A DNA stretch of 5,229 nt from Alphaproteobacteria bacterium. GTDB lineage: Bacteria; Pseudomonadota; Alphaproteobacteria; Reyranellales; Reyranellaceae. Every line of letters begins with the position of its first letter. Positions within the stretch are counted from its first letter, which is position 1. The translations under genes were made by a program, and so were the position numbers. The notes under the pieces were generated by a model. It searched no databases, was not told the DNA's origin, and was given only the letters and a program-made list of their open reading frames with translations. The DNA lies in assembly GCA_013290035.1 (NCBI GenBank), contig JABCYT010000312.1, positions 1 through 5,229 on the forward strand, read 5' to 3'. Of this stretch, positions 1-5,229 are shown one piece after another.

Positions 1-495
1 TGCATCGACCGGCTTGCCGCCGATATTGGCGACCGCCTGCTTGGCGAGCCGTGCCGAGACGCCCACCCTGAGGGCTCCGGTCAGGAGCTTCAGCAGGGCC
101 CAGCGCCCCGTCGAATCGAGGGCATCCAGCCAGCGCTTGAGAATGGCCGGCGTCTGGGTGCGCGTGGCGCGTTGCAGGGTCTCGACCACTTCGCCGAGCG
201 CCGGCGGCGGCCCGGCGGCGGGATCGGTTTCCCAGATCAGCGCCAGGGTCTCGGCGAGGTCGCCGACATAGTCATAGGAAAGATGAAAGAGGTCGATGCC
301 GATCTTGTCCTCGCCGAAGCCCCGCAACAGCGCGGGCTTGGCCGCCGGGAAGTCGAGGCCGCCCGTCAGCGCGGCCAGCGCCCAGCCGCGGTCCGGGTCG
401 GGCGTCTCGCGCAGATAGGTCTCGATCAGCCGCAGCTTGGCGTTGCGCGCCGGCTGGAAGGAGAGGGCGTCGAGCAGGGCGGCGAAGGCCTGCAC
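1..495 (-). CDS. ATP-dependent DNA ligase, N-terminal 165 residues (partial, runs off left edge)
   Basis: This ligase of the family found beside Lhr helicase and the beta-lactamase-fold exonuclease joins nicked DNA using ATP. The visible part is the N-terminal DNA-binding domain. Recognisable stretches are RNAKLRLIETYLRETPDPDRGWALAALTG split around residues 17-45 (key words PDPDRGW, LTGGLDFP), SYDYVGDLAET near 73-83, and LKLLTGALRVGVSARL near 135-150. The catalytic KxDG lysine and the OB domain lie beyond the window. The start is GTG at 495-493, which directly follows the exonuclease TAG in the same frame; family members begin with a similar xxAFAALLD segment at this point. A strong ribosome site, GAGGAAGAAGG, lies in the exonuclease 3' end about 7 nt before the GTG. 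The gene is therefore the second of an operon and is probably translationally coupled to the exonuclease. The frame stays open through base 1, so truncation is by the window and not by mutation. Confidence 0.93.
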   Translation of the reverse strand, partial: MQAFAALLDALSFQPARNAKLRLIETYLRETPDPDRGWALAALTGGLDFPAAKPALLRGFGEDKIGIDLFHLSYDYVGDLAETLALIWETDPAAGPPPALGEVVETLQRATRTQTPAILKRWLDALDSTGRWALLKLLTGALRVGVSARLAKQAVANIGGKPVDA

Positions 496-1515
496 CTAGG
501 CGCCTTCTTCCTCGCGGCCGGCGAGATGCAGCGCCTCGGCGTCGATGCCGAGCGAGCGCGCATAATGCACCAATGCCTCTTCGCGGCCGTGCGTCACCCA
601 CACCTTGGGGGCGCCGACATCCTTGAGGGTCTGGGTGAGCTCGGCCCAATCGGCATGGTCGGAGATGACCAGCGGCAACTCGGCGTCGCTTTGCCGGGCG
701 CGGGCGCGCACCCGCATCCAGCCCGAGCAGACCGCCGGCAGCGGATCGGCGAAGCGCCGCGACCAGCGGTCGGCGATGGCCGAGGGCGGGCAGAGCACGA
801 TGGCGCCCTTGAAGGGCTCCAGGATCGCCTCGGAGACATGGGCGATGTCGCCGAGATCGACGCCCAGCTCCTGGTAGAGCTTGCACAACGACAGCAGCGC
901 ACCGTGCAGCCAGATGCGCTTGTCCCAGCCCGCGGCGCGCAGCAGCTTGATCACCCTCTGGCACTTGCCGAGCGCGTAGACGCCCACCAGATGAGTGCGT
1001 TCGGGAAAGGTGGTGACGGAGCGCAGAAGCTTGCCGATCTCGCCGGCATCGGAGGGATGATGGAACACCGGCAGGGCGAACGTCGCCTCGGTGATGAAAA
1101 CGTCGCAGGGCACCGGCTCGAAGGGCGGGCAGGTCGCATCGGGCCGGCGCTTGAAATCGCCCGACACCACGATGCGCTGGCCCCGGTAGGCCAGCACGGC
1201 CTGCGCCGAGCCCAGGATGTGTCCGGCCGGGGCGAAACTCACATCCACCTCGCCGACCCGCACGCTTTCGCGGTAGTGCAGCGGCTGCTGGTCGGTGCCG
1301 GGCATATCCTCGAAGCGCGCGCGCATGATGGCCAGCGTCTCGGGCGTGGCCAGTGCCGAACGATGGCCGGGCCGGGCATGATCGCCGTGGCCGTGCGTGA
1401 TCACGGCGCGCGGCACGGCGACGGCCGGATCGACATAGAAGTCGCCGGGCTTGCAATAAAGGCCGCGCGGCGTCGGATAGAGCCAGGAGCGGGGATTTAG
1501 GGTGTCGACGGCCAT
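496..1515 (-). CDS. Ligase-associated DNA exonuclease (metallo-beta-lactamase / beta-CASP-like fold)
   Basis: This 339-residue protein matches the ligase-associated exonuclease family, related to mRNA 3'-end processing factors (CPSF/Artemis-type fold). It is thought to process DNA ends for the partner ligase and to act in the cytoplasm. Metal-binding motifs are all visible: HGHGDH at 41-46, the PAGH histidine at 99, SGD aspartate at 120, SDHADW around 286-290 and VTHGR around 308-311. The ITEATF segment at 141-146 is also typical. Length is normal for the family. The start is ATG at 1515-1513, followed by the usual short lead-in (LYPTPRGLYCKPGDFYVDP). Upstream AGGA is about 13 nt away, so the ribosome site is weak. 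The start region faces the helicase gene head to head. The ligase gene follows with no spacer, so the two should be one transcript. No key residue is missing. Confidence 0.95.
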   Translation of the reverse strand: MAVDTLNPRSWLYPTPRGLYCKPGDFYVDPAVAVPRAVITHGHGDHARPGHRSALATPETLAIMRARFEDMPGTDQQPLHYRESVRVGEVDVSFAPAGHILGSAQAVLAYRGQRIVVSGDFKRRPDATCPPFEPVPCDVFITEATFALPVFHHPSDAGEIGKLLRSVTTFPERTHLVGVYALGKCQRVIKLLRAAGWDKRIWLHGALLSLCKLYQELGVDLGDIAHVSEAILEPFKGAIVLCPPSAIADRWSRRFADPLPAVCSGWMRVRARARQSDAELPLVISDHADWAELTQTLKDVGAPKVWVTHGREEALVHYARSLGIDAEALHLAGREEEGA

Positions 1516-3982
1516 TGAACTTGCTGCATCCTACCCGGCAGATATGGGGCTTCCCGACCTGTTTTCACGCTGGTTCGAAAGTCGCGGATGGACGCCGCGG
1601 CCGCATCAGCTCGCCCTGATCGCGCTGGCCCAGCAGGGCAAGAGTGCGCTGCTGATCGCGCCGACCGGCGGCGGCAAGACCCTGGCGGGCTTCCTGCCGT
1701 CCTTGATCGAGCTCACGGAGCGTCGTCGCAACGGCCAGGACCTCGCCCACAAGAAGGGCAAGGGCGAGCTGCATACGCTCTACATCTCGCCCTTGAAGGC
1801 GCTCGCCACCGACATCCGCCGCAACCTCGAACTGCCGATCGCCGAGATGCAGCTGCCGGTGCGGGCGGAGAGCCGGACCGGCGACACGCCGCAGAGCCGC
1901 CGGCTGCGCCAGCGCGAGCGGCCGCCGGATCTGCTGATGACCACGCCGGAATCGCTGGCGCTGCTGCTCAGCTATCCCGATGCGGCGCAGTTCTTCGCCA
2001 GCCTGAAATGCCTGATCGTGGACGAGCTGCATTCCTTCGCCACCAGCAAGCGTGGCCATCACCTGGCGCTTTGCCTGGCGCGCGTGGCGACGCTGGCGCC
2101 CCACGTACGCTTCGTCGGCCTGTCGGCCACGGTCGCCAATCCGCCCGAGATGGCGGACTTCCTCGCCGTCAAGGACGAGGTCGAGATCGTGCAGGGCGAG
2201 CCTGGCGCCCAGCCGGTGGTGAGCATCATCGATGCCCACGAGCGGCTGCCGTGGGGCGGCCACATGGGCCATCACGCGGTGCCCGAGGTCTACAACATCA
2301 TCCGCCAGCACAAGACCTCGATCGTGTTCGTGAACACCCGCGCGCAGGCCGAGCTGGTGTTCGACCGGCTGTGGCGCATCAACGAGGACAATCTGCCGAT
2401 CGGCCTGCATCACGGCTCGCTGGCCGTCGAGCAGCGGCGCAAGGTCGAGGCGGCGATGGCGGCCGGCAAGCTGCGCGCCGTGGTGGCGACCTCCTCGCTC
2501 GATCTCGGCATCGACTGGGGCGACGTCGACCTGGTGATCCAGATGGGCGCACCCAAGGGCGTGAGCCGCCTGATGCAGAGGATCGGCCGCGCCAATCACC
2601 GGCTCGACGAGCCGAGCCGCGCCATGATCGCGCCGGCCAACCGCTTCGAGGTGCTGGAATCCCTGGCGGCGCTCGAGGCCATCGAGGCGCGCGAGCTCGA
2701 CGGCGATCCGCCCCGGCCGCCCTGCCTCGACGTGCTGGCGCAGCATATCGTCGGCACCGCCTGCGCCCAGCCGATCGACCGCGACACTTTCTACCAAGAG
2801 GTACGGACCACGCAGCCCTATCGCGACCTGCCGCGCCAGGATTTCGACGACACGTTCGACTTCGTCGCCACCGGCGGCTACGCGCTGGCGGCCTATGAGC
2901 GCTGGCACCGGCTGAAGCAGCTGCCCGACGGGCGCTGGATGCTGGCCTCGCCGATGGTGGCGCGGCAGTTCCGCATGAATGTCGGCACCATCGTCGAGCT
3001 GCCGCTGATCAAGGTGAAGATGCGGCGCGGGCCGGTGCTGGGCGAGGTCGAGGAGGCGTTCATCCAGGGGCTGGTGGCGGGCGACACCTTCGTCTTCGCC
3101 GGCCGCCTGTTGCGCTTCGAGGGGGTGAAGGAGCTGGTGGCGCAGTGTTCGCCGGCGACCGGCGGCGATCCCAAGGTGCCGGCCTATGGCGGCGGCCGCC
3201 TGCCGCTCTCGACCTTCCTGGCCGCCCGCGTGCGCGGCATCCTGCAGGATCCCTCGCGGCATCCGAAGCTGCCGGCCGAGGTGCGCGAATGGCTGCGCAT
3301 GCAGCGCATCCGCTCGACCTTGCCGGCGAGCGACCGCCTGCTGATCGAGGGGTTTCCGCGCGGCAGCAAGCAGTTCATCGTGGCCTACTGCTTCGAGGGC
3401 CGGAACGCCCATCAGACGCTGGGCATGCTGCTGACCCGCCGCATGGAACGCATGGGGCTGAAGCCGCTGGGCTTCGTCGCCACCGACTACGTGCTGGGCA
3501 TCTGGGGCCGACGGCCGCCCACCAAGGCGCAACTCGACCAGCTGTTCGACGAGGACATGCTGGGCGACGACCTCGAAGCCTGGATGGACGAATCGACCAT
3601 GTTGCGCCGCTCGTTCCGCAATGTCGCGGTGATCGCCGGCCTGATCGAACGGCGCTTTCCCGGCGAGGAGAAGTCGCGCCGCCAAGTCACCTTCAGCTCC
3701 GACCTGATCTACGACGCGCTGCGCAAGCACGAGCCCGACCACATCCTGCTGCGCGCCACCCGCCAGGACGCCGCCTGGCAGCTCGCCGACCTCAAGCGCC
3801 TGGGCGACCTGCTGCGCCGCGCCCGGGGCCGCATCGAATACCGCCGGCTCGACCGCATCTCGCCGCTCGCCGTGCCGATCCTGCTCGAGATCGGCAAGGA
3901 ACGGGTGCTCGACGGCACCGCCGAGGACGAGCTGCTGGATATCGCCGCGCAGGAACTGATCGACGAGGCGACGCGGCTCTAG
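1502..3982 (+). CDS. lhr: Lhr-Core type DEXH-box ATP-dependent DNA helicase (ligase-associated)
   Basis: This superfamily 2 helicase of the Lhr-Core type (about 826 residues from the GTG, 812 from the ATG) translocates 3'-5' on single-stranded DNA and acts in DNA repair. Motifs in order: RPHQ near 33-36 (Q-like), Walker A APTGGGKT 53-60, SPLKALATD 96-104 (Ia), TTPESLALL near 147-155, Walker B/DEXH box DELH 174-177, SAT 208-210 (III), IVFVNTRAQAE near 274-284 (IV), TSSLDLGIDWG 330-340 (V) and QRIGRANHR 359-367 (VI). Residues after about 400 form the winged-helix and Lhr core domains; GSKQFIVAY near 621-629 and the DEAD/H-associated C-terminal region are typical. The long C-terminal extension of E. 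coli Lhr is absent, as in Lhr-Core. The start is uncertain: GTG 1502 is the first possible start after an in-frame stop at 1478-1480 and has AGGAG 12 nt upstream. ATG 1544 begins where family similarity starts but has no clear ribosome site. The stop overlaps that of a convergent small gene. Confidence 0.96.
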   Translation: MSTAIELAASYPADMGLPDLFSRWFESRGWTPRPHQLALIALAQQGKSALLIAPTGGGKTLAGFLPSLIELTERRRNGQDLAHKKGKGELHTLYISPLKALATDIRRNLELPIAEMQLPVRAESRTGDTPQSRRLRQRERPPDLLMTTPESLALLLSYPDAAQFFASLKCLIVDELHSFATSKRGHHLALCLARVATLAPHVRFVGLSATVANPPEMADFLAVKDEVEIVQGEPGAQPVVSIIDAHERLPWGGHMGHHAVPEVYNIIRQHKTSIVFVNTRAQAELVFDRLWRINEDNLPIGLHHGSLAVEQRRKVEAAMAAGKLRAVVATSSLDLGIDWGDVDLVIQMGAPKGVSRLMQRIGRANHRLDEPSRAMIAPANRFEVLESLAALEAIEARELDGDPPRPPCLDVLAQHIVGTACAQPIDRDTFYQEVRTTQPYRDLPRQDFDDTFDFVATGGYALAAYERWHRLKQLPDGRWMLASPMVARQFRMNVGTIVELPLIKVKMRRGPVLGEVEEAFIQGLVAGDTFVFAGRLLRFEGVKELVAQCSPATGGDPKVPAYGGGRLPLSTFLAARVRGILQDPSRHPKLPAEVREWLRMQRIRSTLPASDRLLIEGFPRGSKQFIVAYCFEGRNAHQTLGMLLTRRMERMGLKPLGFVATDYVLGIWGRRPPTKAQLDQLFDEDMLGDDLEAWMDESTMLRRSFRNVAVIAGLIERRFPGEEKSRRQVTFSSDLIYDALRKHEPDHILLRATRQDAAWQLADLKRLGDLLRRARGRIEYRRLDRISPLAVPILLEIGKERVLDGTAEDELLDIAAQELIDEATRL

Positions 3983-4107
3983 CGATGGCGGACGGGCTGA
4001 TGCCTCAGCCAGCGCCGGTATTGGACGTAGGTGACGGCAAGGCTCGTGGCGAAGACGACAAAGGTGCCGCACACCATCACCAGATAGTAGAACTCGTTGC
4101 TTTTCAT
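3979..4107 (-). CDS. Small single-pass membrane protein, 42 residues, function unknown
   Basis: The protein starts MKSNEFYYLVMVCG and ends RRWLRHQPVRHR. A hydrophobic helix spans about residues 7-27 and is followed by a strongly basic tail with two Arg-Arg/Trp-rich turns, which predicts a short N-terminus outside and the C-terminus in the cytoplasm. There is no cleavable signal. A good ribosome site, GGAG at 4117-4114, sits 6 nt before the ATG. The stop TAG (3981-3979) overlaps the helicase stop TAG (3980-3982) in the palindrome CTAG, so the genes are convergent and share two bases. An FNR/FixK-type box lies about 53 nt upstream of the ATG, which suggests expression under low oxygen. Short one-helix proteins of this style occur in alphaproteobacteria as hypothetical proteins; some small helices of this size are oxidase subunits (CydX, CcoQ), but no sequence match to those is evident. 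Function is not assigned. Confidence 0.72.
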   Translation of the reverse strand: MKSNEFYYLVMVCGTFVVFATSLAVTYVQYRRWLRHQPVRHR

Positions 4108-4113
4108 GGCCCG

Positions 4114-4117
4114 CTCC
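4114..4117 (-). promoter_or_regulatory. Ribosome binding site of the small membrane protein gene
   Basis: Read on the minus strand this is GGAG followed by CGGGCC and then ATG, a 6-nt spacer. It is a main reason to accept this short reading frame as a gene. Confidence 0.6.
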
Positions 4118-4160
4118 ATTGGGAACGGTCCGAGCGTGGCCGTCTGTCGGGAGCGCCGCG

Positions 4161-4174
4161 TTGACCTGGATCAA
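4161..4174 (-). promoter_or_regulatory. FNR/FixK/Anr-type binding box upstream of the small membrane protein gene
   Basis: The plus strand reads TTGACCTGGATCAA, an exact TTGA-N6-TCAA dyad; the minus strand reads TTGATCCAGGTCAA. This is the recognition sequence of the Crp/Fnr-family oxygen regulators (FNR, FixK, Anr, FnrL). The centre is at 4167.5. A class II activator centred at -41.5 would put the transcription start near 4126, giving a leader of about 19 nt that just contains the GGAG ribosome site of the minus-strand small gene. The predicted -10 (near 4138-4133, CACGCT) is a weak match. The toxin-antitoxin start on the other side is 107 nt away and has its own candidate promoter, so control of the small gene is more likely. 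Confidence 0.6.
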
Positions 4175-4223
4175 GCTCGCTGGAAACCGCGCGAGGGCAA
4201 CCAGCTGTTCTGAAGGGGGTCCC

Positions 4224-4251
4224 TTGACTTGAGATCGTCTGATCATTAGAT
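4224..4251 (+). promoter_or_regulatory. Possible sigma-70 promoter of the vapBC operon
   Basis: A TTGACT -35 element (4224-4229) is followed after 16 bp by TTAGAT (4246-4251) as a possible -10. The -35 matches five of six consensus bases and the -10 matches only three. A better -10-like hexamer, TATCAT at 4261-4266, has no good -35 at the right distance. The assignment is tentative, but the AT-rich segment here is the only plausible promoter region for the operon. Confidence 0.35.
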
Positions 4252-4256
4252 CATTA
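4241..4256 (+). repeat. Tandem 8-bp direct repeat (GATCATTA x2), candidate VapB operator
   Basis: Two exact back-to-back copies of GATCATTA lie in an AT-rich stretch (about 4240-4273) between the promoter-like hexamers and the antitoxin start. The palindromes TGATCA (4240-4245) and TCATATGA (4266-4273) flank or overlap it. Antitoxins of type II systems commonly bind repeats over their own promoter together with the toxin, so this is a reasonable operator candidate. That role is inferred from position. Confidence 0.4.
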
Positions 4257-4280
4257 CTTATATCATCATATGAGGCGGAC

Positions 4281-4535
4281 ATGGCCAGTGTCGTGACGAT
4301 CAATCGCCCCGATGTCGTGGCGCTCATAGAAAAGGCTGCCGACCAGATGACCGGCGGCAACAAGACCGAGCTTGTGGCGACCGCGGTGCGTCGCTTGCTC
4401 GAAGAGGCTGCGCGCACGCAGTCGTTGTTCGGTGCCAATGCCGGGTCGGTTCGCGTGCGCGCAGGAGTCGACCTTACGCAGCCCGTTTTGGACGATGAGA
4501 TGGATGCAGAGACCGGAGCCGAGATCCGTCGGTGA
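4281..4535 (+). CDS. vapB: VapB-type antitoxin of a type II toxin-antitoxin system
   Basis: This 84-residue protein is the presumed antitoxin that binds and neutralises the PIN toxin encoded next to it and represses the operon. The N-terminal part (about 4-42: VTINRPDVVALIEKAA, then GNKTELVATAVRRLLEE) has the strand-helix-helix layout of ribbon-helix-helix DNA-binding antitoxins of the PSK/Rv0623-like VapB group. The acidic, flexible C-terminal part (about 45-84, ending DDEMDAETGAEIRR) would bind the toxin. The ATG has a good ribosome site, GAGG at 4272-4275 with a 5-nt spacer. The stop TGA overlaps the toxin GTG in the sequence GTGA, a sign of translational coupling. The family call rests on the sequence pattern and on the neighbouring PIN gene. 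Confidence 0.85.
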   Translation: MASVVTINRPDVVALIEKAADQMTGGNKTELVATAVRRLLEEAARTQSLFGANAGSVRVRAGVDLTQPVLDDEMDAETGAEIRR

Positions 4536-4954
4536 CCGATCTGTTGCTCGATACGCATATCGCGTTGTGGCTGAACAACGGCGACGCACGCCTGGGAAAG
4601 GCAACACAACAAACGATCGAGAAGGCTTGGAAAGCCGGCGGTCGAATTCTTTGGAGTGCGGTCAGTACATGGGAAATCGCGATGCTCGTGGACAAGGGTC
4701 TTATTGAGCTCGATCTTCCAGTGTATGAATGGGTGGAGCGATTTCTCGATCGGCCCGGCCTCGAGGCGGTTCCGCTTGATCATGGAACAGCAGCGCTTGC
4801 CTACAGCTTGCATCATCTCGAACATCGCGATCCTGCTGACCGGCTGCTTATCGCGAGCGCCATCGTCCTTGGTTGCCCTCTCGTGACTCATGATGATCGC
4901 ATCCGAAGGTTTGCTAGGACGCGAGGTCGGCAATATCGGTTTGTGATCGCATAG
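4532..4954 (+). CDS. vapC: VapC-type PIN-domain ribonuclease toxin
   Basis: This 140-residue PIN-domain protein is a magnesium-dependent endoribonuclease that, when freed from its antitoxin, cleaves RNA (often tRNA or rRNA in characterised VapCs) and stops growth. The four acidic positions are visible: D7 in LLLDTHIALWL, E48 in STWEIA, D103 in DPADRLLIASA (with D100) and D121 in VTHDD. The DTHxxLWL opening and STWE/AVS motif place it in the common proteobacterial PIN subgroup that starts with LLLDTH. Start is GTG 4532, overlapping the antitoxin stop by 4 nt; there is no better ATG near the first motif. Length is normal and the active site is intact, so the toxin should be functional. Codon use and GC are lower than in the repair genes. 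Its RNA target cannot be inferred. Confidence 0.93.
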   Translation: MTDLLLDTHIALWLNNGDARLGKATQQTIEKAWKAGGRILWSAVSTWEIAMLVDKGLIELDLPVYEWVERFLDRPGLEAVPLDHGTAALAYSLHHLEHRDPADRLLIASAIVLGCPLVTHDDRIRRFARTRGRQYRFVIA

Positions 4955-4960
4955 GCCGCT

Positions 4961-5229
4961 TTAGTGGAAATCCCGTGAGGCGATCTTGATCCTGGGCCGG
5001 TCGAGCACGATGCGGCTGCGGTCATAAGCGGGTTTGGCCGGCGGGCCTTTGCGCGTCCGGTGTCGGGTAGCGTTGGCTTCCGGCACCGCGACGCGGCGGT
5101 CGCCCGGATCGGTGCGGACCTCGTCGCCGCGGCCGCGGGCCAGGTGGAAGTCGTCGATGTCGGTGATGGAATCGAGCTCGGCCGACCAGTCCCAGAGCTG
5201 TTCGGCGACGAGATGAATCACCAGCCCCT
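4961..5229 (-). CDS. Unidentified protein, C-terminal part (partial, enters from right edge)
   Basis: A minus-strand frame is open from the right edge to TAA at 4963-4961, giving at least 89 residues. A GTG at 5221-5219 is available as a start, but the frame continues upstream without a stop, so the true start is probably outside the window. Codon third positions are mostly G or C in this frame, as expected for a real gene in this genome. The visible part is soluble and charged: an early EQLWDWSAELD stretch, an acidic DIDDFH segment, then a basic, proline-rich region (RHRTRKGPPAKP) and the end KIASRDFH. No family is recognised and there is no transmembrane helix or metal motif. It converges on the vapC gene with only 6 bp between the stops. 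Confidence 0.55.
   Translation of the reverse strand, partial: GLVIHLVAEQLWDWSAELDSITDIDDFHLARGRGDEVRTDPGDRRVAVPEANATRHRTRKGPPAKPAYDRSRIVLDRPRIKIASRDFH

Noticed and set aside
272..1456. A 394-codon minus-strand frame covering the exonuclease and part of the ligase in a different phase
   Set aside because: The overlapping phases encode the metal motifs of the exonuclease and the ligase N-terminus; this phase is Arg/Ala-rich and without motifs.
1451..1480. A possible helicase promoter with TTGCAA and a GGATAG-like -10
   Set aside because: The -10 is a poor match and the spacer is 18-19 bp; such partial matches are frequent by chance.
172..1500. A 442-codon plus-strand frame opposite the exonuclease and ligase genes
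   Set aside because: It is antisense to two genes with clear family motifs, is rich in Gly/Arg/Ala/Gln, and has no recognisable domain.
1440..1600. A LexA (SOS) box for the repair genes, expected as GTTC-N7-GTTC in alphaproteobacteria
   Set aside because: Single GAAC and GTTC words occur but none is paired at the required spacing, so SOS control cannot be claimed.
1588..2898. A long plus-strand frame inside the helicase gene in a shifted phase (similarly 3145-4164)
   Set aside because: Both are shifted-phase shadows of the helicase gene with Arg/Ala/Pro-rich composition and no domain; the second also runs on through the small gene and its regulatory region.
4213..4225. A small hairpin AAGGG-GGT-CCCTT as terminator
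   Set aside because: The stem is only 5 bp with a 3-nt loop, no T-run follows, and it overlaps the likely -35 of vapBC.
1565..4933. A 1122-codon open frame on the minus strand, antisense to the helicase and vapC genes
   Set aside because: It runs opposite a helicase with all motifs intact, across a regulatory gap and into a toxin gene. Its composition (rich in Arg, Ala, Gly, Gln, His) is what the reverse strand of a high-GC gene yields. No domain is recognisable.

Overview
The window reads as chromosomal DNA from a high-GC alphaproteobacterium. This is inferred from roughly 70% GC in the helicase gene, the ligase/exonuclease/Lhr repair gene set, and an FNR/FixK-type box of the kind common in Rhizobiales and Rhodospirillales. 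Genus cannot be set from the sequence alone. Coding is dense; the largest gap is about 170 bp (4108-4280).

Left part (1-3982): a DNA repair cassette arranged head to head. On the minus strand lie a metallo-beta-lactamase-fold ligase-associated DNA exonuclease (1515-496) and, immediately after its stop codon, an ATP-dependent DNA ligase (from 495, cut by the left edge). On the plus strand is an Lhr-Core type DEXH helicase (1502-3982). The three proteins belong to a known bacterial gene neighbourhood (Lhr, exonuclease, ligase, often with the metallophosphoesterase PdeM). No PdeM gene follows the helicase here. The two divergent genes overlap at their 5' ends if the GTG start at 1502 is used, so their promoters must lie inside each other's coding sequence.

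Middle (3979-4280): a 42-codon gene on the minus strand (4107-3979) encodes a one-helix membrane protein. Its stop codon overlaps the helicase stop in a shared CTAG. Upstream of it sits a complete TTGA-N6-TCAA box (4161-4174), placed as expected for oxygen-responsive (FNR/FixK/Anr-type) control of this small gene. Beyond that is an AT-rich segment with a tandem 8-bp repeat and a possible promoter for the toxin-antitoxin operon.

Right part (4281-5229): a VapBC-type toxin-antitoxin operon (antitoxin 4281-4535, PIN-domain RNase toxin 4532-4954, overlapping in GTGA). It has lower GC than its surroundings, which suggests acquisition. It ends 6 bp from the 3' end of an unidentified minus-strand gene that enters from the right edge.
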